Source: Strobilurus pachycystidiatus
Lineage: Eukaryota; Basidiomycota; Agaricomycetes; Agaricales; Physalacriaceae
DNA: 64,000 nt
Direction: 5' to 3'
Assembly (NCBI GenBank): GCA_019915135.1
Contig: JAHLMK010000009.1
Location: 744,001 to 808,000, forward strand
Position numbers and translations under genes: made by a program. Under the pieces are notes generated by a model. That model was not told where the DNA came from. It was given only the letters and a program-made list of their open reading frames with translations, and did not search any database. This document shows positions 30,790-41,591 of this stretch, piece after piece (positions within the stretch are counted from its first letter, which is position 1; each line of letters starts with the position of its first letter).

Positions 30790-31447
30790 AGGATTGATGA
30801 GTTCTATTTCGGATTTCTTGTCCCCCGTAGCTCGTATACGGACGTATATCCATTTTTTGTGATACCCCAATCCTGACTTTTGGTCGCGTCGTCTGACGCG
30901 TCGCGTGCGTTCCAACCAACACGTACTAGTGGTGACGGATGGTGTTCCTGATTTTCGTGATGGTCGATCGTTCCCGGAGATATTCTGTCGTCTGACTTAT
31001 CCTTTAGGATCAGGCATCCGGATGATGCGAGTGCTCGTTTCGGAGGTGTTCCTGCGGGCATGCCGATGGGTGATGGATGCTCGCCCTTGTCGGAAGGTGG
31101 CGTAGCGTTTTATAGTGTGGAGATTTTGCTATTTGGCGAAGGTGGTCGTTTGTTTCGACCGGTGGATCCGAATTTTTTGTCACGACAGTCCTCGACTGTA
31201 TTTCTCGTTTGAAGAGAATGAGCTACGCTACCTGGCTCGAAATCTATTTTCTCGGTTTTTCCACTGCTAGTTTCCGTTTCATGTCAGGACTCTCCTCCAC
31301 GAGGAGATCCATTGTGTCGTCTGGGTGTTTTTATTCCTGGTTCGTGCGGAAAGGTTCTCCGTTGTCGGAATAGAGTACGGGATGTTGAAAGAGGGTGAGT
31401 CCTTGATCCAAAGGTTGGGCGGGGTTCGTGGATCTCCCGATTTCCAC

Positions 31448-32353
31448 TCAGTATAGGAGACGTAGGTGGTGCGGGGTGTTGCAAGTTTGTTCTGCGCTGT
31501 ATAGGTGCACGGCCCAGGGGTCTAGGGTGAGGGAAGGGGGGTGGTAGAACACCGTGAGATCTAGGCGTGGCTCGGTATAGAATGTCGGGGTTCGTATACG
31601 TCGTAGTGGCCCTCGTAGATATCTTGCCTGAAGAAGGTATAATCCTTCTTTCGTGTGTCGAGATAGATGTTGGGGGGTTCTCCACAGAACTTCCATACAT
31701 CGTGCCATGATGGGGATATGTCCGTTCACCAGAGACCGAAGAAGAACCCAGTCTTCTTCTAGTCTCAGCAACCTATAGACCACGTCTATGACCCATGCAG
31801 CTCTGCCCAGAAGGCTCCGGTATTGAGTAGGACCTGATCGTACTGTTGGTTTGAATTCCGCGATGTGGATGGCCAACTCCCTGAGGAGGGAGAGTACTCG
31901 ATGTTCGGTTCTGCGAGCTCGTACAAGGGGGGGGATAGTGTCGGAGGTTGTGGTGATTGGAGGCGTTACCCCAACGCCGGAGGAGGGGGGAGGTTCCGAT
32001 GTAGTGGTACGTGGGCAGTATGGAGACTTCGTCCTATTGTTACGACCTGACCCCGCCGTGACAAGGACTCGCTCATGAGAGACTACCCCTGTAGTCAACC
32101 CATAGCTTTCCTGCGAGCGTACCACGTACATCCTCGTATTGTGCTCGACTGGTCGTACTGTACCAGTCATAGGGGCCCTCGATGGTCGCACATCCATCTC
32201 GCCAGAGACTGTGATACCGTAGGAACCTAATCCCAAGGTACGAGGCTCGCCGCCGGACCTAGTCCCAGGTGTGGCGTCGGGGAGCCTTCTCTCGTCGGAG
32301 TCAACGACGTCGGCGGAGGTATCGAAGGGAGACATGTGGGTGAGTCCTACCAC
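31448..32353 (-). CDS. R1 main ORF (Gag-like position), copy 2, 301 codons
   Basis: The frame starts in the LTR (MVGLTHMSPFDTS) and runs 301 codons. It includes LLGRAAWVIDVVYRLLRL, MARCMEVLWRTPQHLS and, beyond the stop of copy 1, RHTKEGLYLLQARYLRGPLR. No zinc knuckle, protease or other known motif was found. Its position directly behind the LTR promoter suggests a structural protein; this is inferred. Confidence 0.6.
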   Translation of the reverse strand: MVGLTHMSPFDTSADVVDSDERRLPDATPGTRSGGEPRTLGLGSYGITVSGEMDVRPSRAPMTGTVRPVEHNTRMYVVRSQESYGLTTGVVSHERVLVTAGSGRNNRTKSPYCPRTTTSEPPPSSGVGVTPPITTTSDTIPPLVRARRTEHRVLSLLRELAIHIAEFKPTVRSGPTQYRSLLGRAAWVIDVVYRLLRLEEDWVLLRSLVNGHIPIMARCMEVLWRTPQHLSRHTKEGLYLLQARYLRGPLRRIRTPTFYTEPRLDLTVFYHPPSLTLDPWAVHLYSAEQTCNTPHHLRLLY

Positions 32354-32886
32354 GGAGAGCTCAGAGTGCCCAACGGGGTTGTATGGGGAAAACTGGTTAA
32401 GGACGAAGTCTGAGTAGCTAGTACAACGCTGTCTCTGTATTTATACTAATCCCATGCTTGCTCATCGTTCCTCTTCTCGAAGCTTCTACCGCATACTCCC
32501 GATGCGTCGGGAGTGGTCCGACGCTGCGGATGACGGAGATCCCGACATCCCGATGACCGCCCGACAGATCGATGACCGCCCATTGGTCGGGAAGGCGGGT
32601 TTGGTCGGGTACCGACTCCCGCCTGACTCACGCGGCCTAAGTATATTCCCGGGGTGTCTTACACCATGTGCGCTCGCTCCAAAGTGTATCCGGGAGGGCG
32701 GGAAGCCCGACAAGGGCGGGACTCCAGGATCCCGGTTCTGTCGCCATAAGGGATCGAACTCTCAACCCCTTGATATATCTCTCGGCATCTTCCGGTGTGG
32801 CGCTGGTTTGTGTAGCCGTAGCATCAGGACGCCAAAGTGTGACCAAAGTGGGGGGCCTTGAGTTGCGGTGAGGCCACATCATGACA
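32038..32886 (-). repeat. R1 copy 2, LTR (5' LTR in element orientation)
   Basis: This 849-bp repeat matches 28443-29291. It holds the TATA box at 32438-32445 and the start of the long R1 frame. Confidence 0.93.
32438..32445 (-). promoter_or_regulatory. TATA box in the R1 LTR (copy 2)
   Basis: TATAAATA on the minus strand, at the same LTR position as in copy 1. Confidence 0.55.
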
Positions 32887-32891
32887 GTGTG

Positions 32892-33384
32892 AGCGATTAA
32901 CTAAAGTGCCGTTGAGACTAGGCTCACCTGCACTAGAATATGGCGGCTAGGGCTCGCCTGCTGAGGCGCCTGGAACTCCTAGCAAAAGACAATGGAGTCC
33001 TCATCGGGTCGGGTCACGTGGGTGCGCGCGACCCTTTAACATGTCGCATCAGTCGGGCCCGGCTACCGTAAAGCGTGAAGTGAAGAAACCTACCGTCCAT
33101 GCGCCTGAGCCGCCGACCTTGACTCCCGCTCGGCTCAATGGAAAAATACGATGTTATTGGCTTTAACCTACGCCACATTGAGTGTCATCTCCCAACCTTT
33201 GCTTGGCATCGGATCAAGACTATGAGATATTGCGAAGTATAAGTTTGTATCAGGATCAGAAAAGATATTGTACAGTTATTTTATCGGGACTACATGCTGA
33301 TACAAAACAGGGTGTATGAGTACGTATGGTTCTTAGGTTTACGGCTTTCGGGAAAACTTGTAATAGATAAGTACTCGTTTATTT
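32892..33384. other. Spacer between R1 copy 2 and the next gene
   Basis: This 490-bp stretch is the original upstream flank of the KDZ transposase gene before R1 inserted, and the 3' side of the 33385-34672 gene. No long frame, repeat or TIR was recognised. Confidence 0.4.
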
Positions 33385-34672
33385 CTACATGAGGCGGTCG
33401 ACGTATTGATTGAATAGAGGCCCATCGACCTTGACATTGGCCGTGCGGAAGGCAATAAGGTCGTTCGGCTGGGGGATGGCAAAGTATCTGTCCCATTTGA
33501 CGCCTACCCACATACCAATGTGGGGACAGAATCTCTCCCAAGCGTTTCCGTCAACGCCGGCTTTGGCGAGGTCAGCGCGATAGTCGTTGAGTTTGATAGC
33601 GCCGATGATTGGGATATAGAGCTTAACCTCTTGCGCGACGGTTGGCTGGACAAGGAATTTGCGTGAGTGGGAATGCTGTTGATTCGAGTGAGAAGACGTA
33701 CCTCGAAGAAGAATACCAGATCAATCGCCAGCTGAACCTCGTCGTCTTCATCGTCATCCAAGGTCAAGTCTATGTCCACGTCCTCCTGCTTGACGGGCAC
33801 ACACCGTGTGCGCTTGCGCTTGGCCTCAACGATCTCGACCTCTTCATCGGAATCCTCCTTTCGCAAGCGCTTAGTTACAGCACGATTAAGCGGGGGGGCG
33901 GTAACGTCGGCGGGCAAATCAATCTCGTCATCCGACTGGCTGTTTCTGATTTCGAGGTCGCGTTTTTCGTACTGCGAGATGATGCGGCGGCGACGTGCAT
34001 CTTCGCTTGGAGAAGAGCGTGGAAGAGGGGAGGAAGGGGGGAGGAGAATCTGGGATTTCCTGGCTGCTGCGCGCTTGGGTGTTTTGGGCGTCTTTGCGGA
34101 AGGGGGCTGGGCGTGCTTCCTGGCGGCGGCTCTCTTGGCTAAGTTCACCAACTTCTTGGCGTCGGAAAGCTTGTCGCGGGCTTCCTCGCGGCTCTTGAGT
34201 GCAGCCATAAGTTCGCGACTGCTCTTCTTCTGAGCGATCGTCAAGCCCGTTGGAGCGTCGCAGTACAGCTGCTCCTGGCAGGTATTGCACTGCAAAATAG
34301 AAGTAAGCCGATAGAGATAACCGCCAGCCAGGTGTTGCAACGTACCCGGAAAGTCTCCTTTCCTACATCCTCAAAACCCGCATCACCAGCAAAGGCGACA
34401 TGGTTGGTTGCGCCGGTGTTGATGGTGCGAACCACCTTGTGCCCGCGCGGGCATTGTGGGAAGGTCCGCCCACCATGAGTGTCGTAGAGGACCGAAGCGC
34501 AACAGCGCACAACTTCTCGCGCCAAGCGGCGGTACTCGAAGGCTTCCGGAGTTTCGTTGGCGTTACACCTGATGGGTGCAGAGTATGCGACGGCCAAGAG
34601 GGCGTAGATTTGAGACTCGATAGCTCGTTTCGGCTGAGGGCGGAGTTTCTGGGAGAGGCGAGTAGGTTCCAT
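33385..34672 (-). CDS. Unknown nuclear-type protein with Cys/His cluster, KDZ cargo
   Basis: Three exons are joined by GTACGT...AG introns near 34345-34290 and 33702-33646. The protein begins MEPTRLSQKLRPQPK. It has CPRGHKV and then CNTCQEQLYC, a possible zinc-binding C-x3-H...C-x2-C-x6-C arrangement. A Lys/Ala-rich coiled-coil-like stretch follows (SREEARDKLSDAKKLVN), then a basic and acidic middle (KRLRKED, DIDLTLDDDEDDE). It ends in a compact segment with WERFCPHIGMWVGVKWD and YVDRLM. No family is named with confidence. It is divergent from the SPT5-like gene and shares the 34673-35360 spacer with it. Confidence 0.6.
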
Positions 34673-35360
34673 GGCGATGATTGCTGGAGGAATGCGGTCT
34701 CGTTGAACAGTTCCTGCACTTATAAGAACGCGGCGGGGGTTGCGTATCATTTCACGTCCGTATTGAGCGAACAATATGATCTACGGATAATTGTCAATAT
34801 CGGGCTGTATTAAACCAAACAATCCACCGCACCGTTTGCTGTCTCATGTGGGAACAATGGGCGACCGATTAATCCAGTGGTGAATGGAGCCGCAGTGGGC
34901 GCAGAAGAAAGGGTCGTCTTGGTGGCAAACAGCGTGGCTCCGTGTCTTGGGGTGCCTGGCGAGAACAATGGCATTGAGCATCGAGACTTCAAGAAAGAAT
35001 AGATGGGTGACTCACCACTCGTTGCGCGATGCGCCCCCCCGCCCCCGCCACAAATCGCAGCTACCGACATGGACTCTCCTTGTTTATTCGCTCTATTTCC
35101 GAACTTTTAGTCTATTTTTTTCTTACTTTTCGGGCCTGTGGCCTCACTTACAGATGATCTCTCGACTTGAGGTCTCACAAACAGTTATTTTGTGAGTTGA
35201 TCGTGCGGCCCCCAAGGCCGTGATTCCGACTGCTGACAAAGCTTTTCCATCTCGCCTCCGACGTTCACGACATCAAATTATTGGTGGCGGCGGGCTCGCA
35301 ATGGCCAAGGTAAGCAAAACACGCACCAGTAGTCGTAGAAATAGCATGTAATGAAATTAT
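34673..35360. other. Divergent promoter region
   Basis: This 690-bp spacer between two oppositely transcribed genes probably holds both promoters. Only short shadow frames are present. An in-frame upstream exon for the SPT5-like gene around 35301 (ATGGCCAAG then GTAAGC) cannot be excluded. Confidence 0.4.
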
Positions 35361-38300
35361 TTGAGTGGCACATGTGCCCGTGTCAAGTATAAGAAAAAGG
35401 ATGTCATTAATGCCAATATACAGGGTCTGGCCAGGCCGAATCAGTTCGTGTCGTTAGAGGCCAGGGAGGCAGCCGACGACGACGATGATGAGGACCTGGA
35501 GAGAGAGGAGGAGGAGGGGGAGGATCTGCCTAGTGACGAAGAGGACGGTTCAGCAGAAGGTGCGTATCCCAAACGACGCAAAGTATGCAAACTTATGCCC
35601 TTCTTCCTGTAGCCGCGTTATCCTTGCCGGACCAGTCTTCACGTCAACAGCAGGAGTTCACGCAGTGGGTTGAGAGCCTGGCGATTTCCCCCTCGCAACA
35701 AGACACCAAAGAAGACATTGCCTCACCACCAGGCGGCGCCGTGGACGAGCCGTCCGACCTCGAAGACGATCCGCAGTCTGAAGAGGAGCAGCGTCCGACG
35801 CAAATTCCACTGTTCTTCATGGATCCGTCAAACGATATCTGGGCCATACGCTGCCGCGTACGCTTCCTTATTTGTATTTGCTAGAACCACTGAACTTATT
35901 GATCCAAAGTTTCAACGCTCAAAAACAATAGCGAAGGAGATGTGGGATGCGGCGAAACACGTCCAGAACATGTCCGTTTCCGATTGCGCCCAACGCATGG
36001 AATCCATTGCCCGACGGAGAGCTTTGCTCGCCATGCCCGCTTGCCCTCAGGATTCTAACGATCAAGCCGCACGCAGCGAGTGGGACGAAGAACTTCATCG
36101 CCGCCAAGAACTCATCCTTGCTGCACTGGCAGATAGTCCCCTCCCCGAAGATTACATAGTCGAAGTGTGGCCCGCTCAAAAGACCCCCTCCCAACCAACC
36201 CTCTACATCGCAACGCGCGGCACTTTCCAAGAGTTGCTGGCCTTCATTACCGACGTAGAAACCGGCATCCCACTTTTCGGCTTGTCTTTGCACTCCCTCA
36301 AACCTATATCTGACGATGTTGAGCGAATGCGCGTTTGCTGGTCGCGCTCACCCAGAACACAGTCTTTCACTCAAACTTGGGTCCTCGTCCGAGGAGGCAA
36401 GTACGACGGTGATGTTGGTTGGGTAGAGCGCGACCCAGGGGGGGCATGGATTTCTCTCCTTGTTGTTCCCCGTCTCAAGTTTTCGGTGCAGAACGTCTTG
36501 GAAGACGTACCCGAAGACAACCTGACCCACCCGCGCAAGAGACGCTTGCAGCAGGCGAGCGAGAAGCGCCTCCGTCTTCTTCCACCGGCCCCTGGGAAAC
36601 GGCATCCTCCCTCCCTTCTTCCTCCCAATCTTGAGAACGATTTAACACCCATCGCACCTGCGAAGAGGCGGCCTGGTGACTCAATTCGGTTCGAGGAGAC
36701 CAAATCCCATCTTTTCGCATGCGATATGCTCGTGATACGCGTCCGACGCAAACATCTCTCCATCGCCCTCGTCTGCCCACCTCATGTTCACACCCACCTG
36801 CTAAAGTCATGTCATCCGGTGATCATCGACGCTATCCAACACCTCCCTCGTTTGGAGAACTGGATATTTCGGGTTGGCGAGACGGTGGAGGATCTAGTCA
36901 CAGGAGAACGTGGAACCGTAGCCCGATATGCGGCAGATCATAGAGAGCCTGATGGCAAGATTACACCCTCCGTTCACCTCCTCTCCCTCGGCAACCCACC
37001 ACATGAACAGGTGGTGAATGCGAGCAACGTCATACGCGTCTTCGACATTGGGGACAATGTGGACATCTTCTCTGCGGATGGCGAGGTCGCACATGGCTGG
37101 GTCATCGACCTCTCTCCACCTTCTGCCGAGAAGAGTGAGGATACACGCAGTCAGAATGAATCTCGAAGACGTCGTTATGTTTCGATACTGTTGCACTCGT
37201 TGAACGATAAAGACCAAATGATTCCACGGGTAAGTGCAACGCGATGTTTACACTGAATGTCGGCTAACTGTCAACACAGGTCGTAAGAGTACATAAGAAC
37301 AATTGCTCCCTCGTCGACGAGATCTCACCCTCCCAGCCCACCATTGCCTCTATCGCAGTCCCCGCCTATGCTCCCCCTCTCGACCAGGAGAGTCTCGAAA
37401 ACATGGCCCCGTCACATCCGCCGTTGCGTTTCATTCCCAAGGTCGGGTATACGAAGTTGAAAACGCCAGGGGAATACAGTGGATTGGTACCATGGTTTCG
37501 TCACCGAGTCGTCGTCGTTGGGAAAGGGGAGAACAAAGGAGATACAGGCACGGTGGAAGACGTCAACATTGACGACAGCACGTCGAGTGGGCTGAAGGTG
37601 TTGGTTCGATTTGACAGACTGCGTCCGGAGGGTGTTCGGGAGAAGTGGATGTGCTACAGTCGACTTCGTCATCCTGAGTAAGTTCTGAGCAGCCCTCAAT
37701 CAACAACACCTCATAATCTGTTTTCCAGAACTTATTGGCCGTTGCGGCTCATGGCACCCCTCAGCGCGCTACACTCGAGGGCTGGGTTTTGGGGAAAGCG
37801 AGAGTATTACGAGTTGGAACTTTCGGAGACGTACGAGCCCCCCCCTTCAGCGCCGGGCCAACCAGGGCGAGATGACCGGCAGCGAGTGTACCGTGGCTCC
37901 GACCGCGATAAAGCGGCCACCCCGCCCCCGGAGTCACTGGGGGAAGCACCATCGGGACCGTGGCAACCCGACGAGGGTGATCGTCAAGCGGGACCCTCCT
38001 CACTTCCTTCGCACCGTGTTGAGGTCCGGCCGATATACGATGACACGCTTCCGTGGTGCATGCAACCGTTCCTTCGCAATCTACTCATTATGGTTCCCCT
38101 TCCAGGGAGCAACGCGAAGAAGAGGGAGCAGCTTATTACCATTCGCCCGACGCTGACGTCAACCGGTTCGACGGTAATCGTTCGCAAGGACAATAAGTCC
38201 AACGTTCCCATTCCTCCAAGTACTGTCCAACCTAAACATCCAGGGACTCGTCCGACGGATGGTCACTGCTGGATCGTCTTTCGAGGTGCACCCGAACACG

Positions 38301-38545
38301 TCGGCAGATTTGTCCGACCGATTCGTTTACTCAATCGACAGGATGGTGATGGAATGGCATGGGCTGTAACTGTCGTCCAGCGTTGTGGTCCGGGAAAGTC
38401 GGACCTCAATCTGCATCAGGACTTGATCGTAGCGAACGAGGACTTGCTGGTGTTGGCGTCGGATCCCGCATGGAAGACTGTAGATGAGGAGTTCACCAAA
38501 TTAAGGGAAGGTACTAGACAGCATGGTCGCAAGGGGACAGTATAG
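35361..38545 (+). CDS. SPT5/KOW-like elongation-factor-related protein
   Basis: Five exons (35361-35559, 35613-35857, 35910-37229, 37280-37677, 37729-38545) join in frame to 992 residues. The layout follows the SPT5-like proteins common in Agaricomycete transposons. An acidic N-terminus (about residues 30-65) comes first. A short NGN-like segment follows (MDPSNDIWAIRCR, TLYIATRGTFQELLAFI). A KOW-type motif reads WVLVRGGKYDGDVGWVERD and then LLVVPRL. Two further KOW-like repeats contain GETVEDLVTGERGTVARY and GDNVDIFSADGEVAHGWV. The C-terminal domain has TDGHCWIVFRGAPEHVGRFV. Cellular SPT5 binds RNA polymerase II; a role for this copy in element transcription is inference. Confidence 0.78.
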
Positions 38546-39081
38546 ACTCTTCATCACACGCGGACATATTATAACAAGCATTTTGTATGATTATTGCAGA
38601 TTTTCTTAAGTGGAACTAATGTATATTGTATCTTGTTAATCTGTCTGATGTAATAGTGGTTCATGCACGGTACCCGCCTGGTGAACGGTGTGGCGCGGCA
38701 AACACGGGAGTGAGCGTGGCGGGCGGCATACAGCAGGTGAGTCAACAACACACCACGGTCTGGTTGAGCTAATCGTGATCCAGGATTCAGCGCCGAACTC
38801 CCCAAGGGCACACCATTGTCCCGGCTGAATCAATATACCGGTCGTTTAAACTAGGACGCCGCCCAGCCTTGGTTGTCCGAATCAAGCCAGCGACTCAAAA
38901 AGGGCCGTCCATTGTCTTTTGGTCGATTAAACTAGCTCATTACATGCAGATATTCAACTCCATTGTCAGCCAAATTGAGACTGATGTGTGTGAGTGGTCT
39001 TAGCACAATTGGTTTATAAGAGTCCTCGCCTTAAACCCTCCGTATACCGCTTTCGCTTTGCACGACACCCTAGCCCACGCC
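38546..39081. other. Spacer with two TTTAAAC words
   Basis: This sequence lies between the SPT5-like gene and the MITE-split gene. GTTTAAACTAGG (38844) and GATTAAACTAGC (38923) match the words found at the ends of the proposed KDZ element. They may be an internal or older element end. No gene was seen. Confidence 0.35.
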
Positions 39082-39146
39082 ATGAACAACCAATCCCGCC
39101 TCCGCCCCAACGACATCAGTCTCAGTGGTAGTCCACCCGGCGTGCG

Positions 39147-39765
39147 TAGGGTTTGAAAGTTCAGTTCAGTTGGGTTTTTTCCCAAGATTTTCAGAAAACC
39201 ACAACTGAACTGTAAACTGGTCTTACAGTTTTTCAAGAAACTCACAACTGAACTGCAGTTGCTCAAAAGACCGGTTTTGAGACAGTTTGAGCAACCAGTT
39301 AAACCGGTTTAACTGTCTGGACGGTTAAACCAGTTTGAACCAGTTCAAAACCGGTTTTATCATTACCCAGTTGCAAAATGAACTGCTTAGGAATTGAACC
39401 TGGGCCATTCTGAGTCATTTCTACAAGACATGTAGCAAGGGCGTTAATCACTGCGCCAAACGGACGTGGTCCTTATGTGTTTTAGAGCTCCAGGAAGACT
39501 CTCTGACATCTTTCACCAAAAAAAAAACAAAATTGGGTGTCAAAAGACCGGTTTAAACCAGTCTAAAACCGGTTAAACTGTTGTGCGGTTTAACCAGTTT
39601 AATCAGTCTTTTCACAGTTGTGGGTTAATGTAGTGAGATGATAGAACTGTAAACTGAGACTGGTCTTCAGTTCTCTTAAAAACACCTTTGGAAGCTAAAC
39701 TGCGGGCTCAGTTCAGGTTTTTTTCAGTTCAGTTGCAGTTTTGACAACTGAACTTTTGAACCCTA
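39147..39765. mobile_element. 619-bp MITE with perfect 8-bp TSD
   Basis: It begins TAGGGTTTGAAAGTTCAGTT, and the reverse complement of its end is TAGGGTTCAAAAGTTCAGTT. It is flanked by GGCGTGCG at 39139-39146 and 39766-39773. The arms consist of AACTGAAC/GTTCAGTT and ACCGGTTT/AAACCGGT words, with a tRNA-like core between. The 8-bp duplication points to a hAT-type transposase. The fragment at 478-870 belongs to the same superfamily. Confidence 0.95.
39385..39463 (-). other. tRNA-like core of the MITE
   Basis: The minus strand reads an A-box-like TGGCGCAGTGATTAACG (about 39441-39457) and a B-box-like GGTTCAATTCC (39390-39400). Between them CTAC/GTAG can form an anticodon-type stem with a 7-nt loop. 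It resembles a tRNA pseudogene or SINE head captured in a MITE. No acceptor stem was established. Confidence 0.45.
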
Positions 39766-40551
39766 GGCGTGCGCGTCCTTGCGCCGCAGAACATCGCCGA
39801 CGCTGATCACGACGAGTTAGTGTCCTCAGACTCAGAGGATACGGCCGTCGAAGAGGAGAACGATGATGACGGCAGTGATAGTGCGACTATCGGCAGTGAC
39901 GATACCGACAGCATATTCTCTTCCGACGGCGTCGACATCAAGCTGGTCCGCACCATCATATGGTTCTCGGTGAGTCGGCACCCACAAATCGGCAGTCCTC
40001 CGCTCACTCCACTTGTTCCCCAGCCGACTCAAGCGCCCAAACGTCTTAGCCTTTTTGCGGAAGACGGTATGGTGTCTCTGAAAGACAACATCGCACTCCT
40101 GCGGACAGCCAAGATTGCGCTGGGTCCAGGGTCCACCCTTGTACGCTACGATCCCGACGCTGAGGATTGGGTCGTCTGCCCATACCGCACTCCATTCCGA
40201 GTTGACGTGACGCGCCTGTTGGCGCTGGTGGAGGAGGAGTTGGAGGTGTTCCCCCATTGGGATCACTGGAGAGATGAGATCTTCTACGATATCTAGATCA
40301 GAGCCAGAACTGTATCATACTTCACGACTTACATGCTATGAGATACATGCTATGCGATTCAACAGATTACGTAGACACACCGAGCACACGCGCCCTAAGT
40401 ACAAATAAGTTTGGATCTGTGTATCTACGGAGTGAATATCAAAAACTCTTTTACTTAGCCTCCCTGTGCGAAGCTGGACCAACCAAATAAGTACACGGTA
40501 CGCGCATCCTTGCCATTGTGTGCGTCCTTTGCTCATTAGATTCTAACAGTC

Positions 40552-41023
40552 ATGCCGCGCGCCGCAAAATCAGCCCAGCCATTAGAACAGTTCCAGCGAA
40601 CCATTGATCTCTACACGACTACGAGGGCGGGCCAGAGACGCCAGAGGGTCCCCGGCAGAGCGGTCAGGTTGATTTTTTACACAAGGGTGCGTGCCACTTG
40701 TTTACCCTCAAGACAAGGACGCTGACGATACTTAGGGCGATCTACGCCAGGTCATCATGTTGAACAACGTCGGGGCGCGGATGAACTTATACGACCACGC
40801 ATTCCAACTGGCTCTCCACGGAATTGGAGAGCAACTGGAGGTTCGCATCCTGAACACCGCCCATTGCGACGCCGTATGCGAGTTGAGTTGGACGATCAAG
40901 GGCTGGCGCACGTACTTCGACGTGCCGCCCGACCCGTCTAAACCTGTTTTCATCCAAGCCACCAACGATGACCTGCCACCGGGTTGGGAGGGAGATGTGC
41001 TTCAATACATCGACACACTGTAA
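40552..41023 (+). CDS. Small unknown protein, KDZ cargo
   Basis: Two exons (40552-40686 and 40736-41023) with a GTGCGT...CTTAG intron encode 140 residues, starting MPRAAKSAQPLEQFQRTIDL and ending DVLQYIDTL. Basic N-terminus, no membrane segment, no recognised domain. The intron phase and stop-free join support a real gene. Confidence 0.55.
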
Positions 41024-41591
41024 GTTACTTGACATGTGAATCGGTGCTTTTGTGACTGATTCGTGGTGTAGGGACTTGTGATCTCGCTGTAGTAGTGAAC
41101 GTATGACCTGAACATTTACAACTGAATCAGTATGGCCTGAAGTAAATATTATGCACATAGTACTCTACGTATGCTACACTCTGTCTGTGTGGTCTGGTCA
41201 TCGGCTGCCGTCAAGCTCGCGACCGAGGTGAGACTTATTGTTCTCCTATTTCGTCTGCTTCAAGCTGACCCCGAATTCGTGAGATGATGGTTGGCTTAAT
41301 TCGTTTGATTCAAGCTGAGGACTCGCATGGAAGAACAATGGGTTGATTGCATAACCGGAGAAGTCCGTATGTGGGCGTCTTAATCCATTCAATTGAATGG
41401 GAGCGAACGACCCTTAATGACTTAAACACTACGCAAACAAAGCATTTGTTTGTGTTCAATTATTCAGATTCCAGTGAGTGTGGCTTGCTTGTTCTTGTTC
41501 TGCCCTCATCAACAACTGGAATTTCTAGCTCTCACTACCCGACACCCACCGCCGCATCTGTCATCACCGCCTCCTCTCACCGTACACCCTG
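41024..41591. other. Spacer without recognised gene
   Basis: It contains an imperfect local repeat of the word TTCAAGCTGA (about 41260-41330). Otherwise nothing was supported. It presumably holds the promoter of the next gene. Confidence 0.35.

Larger units (their letters stand above)
28443..32886 (-). mobile_element. LTR element R1, copy 2 (4444 bp)
   Basis: Two 849-bp LTRs (28443-29291 and 32038-32886) read the same as each other and differ from copy 1 at scattered bases. The element is flanked by GTGTG at 28438-28442 and 32887-32891, a perfect 5-bp target duplication. The polypurine tract, TATA box and gene layout are as in copy 1. Sequence outside about 30.07-31.42 kb is nearly the same as copy 1; inside, the two copies differ a great deal. 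Confidence 0.93.
39082..40296 (+). pseudogene. Unknown acidic protein gene split by a MITE
   Basis: The frame begins at ATG 39082 (MNNQSRLRPNDISLSG) and is cut after 22 codons by a 619-bp MITE. It continues in the same frame once the MITE and one copy of its 8-bp duplication are removed (VLAPQNIADADHD). The middle is acidic (SSDSEDTAVEEENDDDGSD). A possible 54-bp intron (39970-40023, GTGAGT...CCCCAG) is a multiple of three and may be retained. The end reads FPHWDHWRDEIFYDI. No domain was recognised. Expression would need splicing across the MITE or a start within 39769 onward. Confidence 0.6.
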
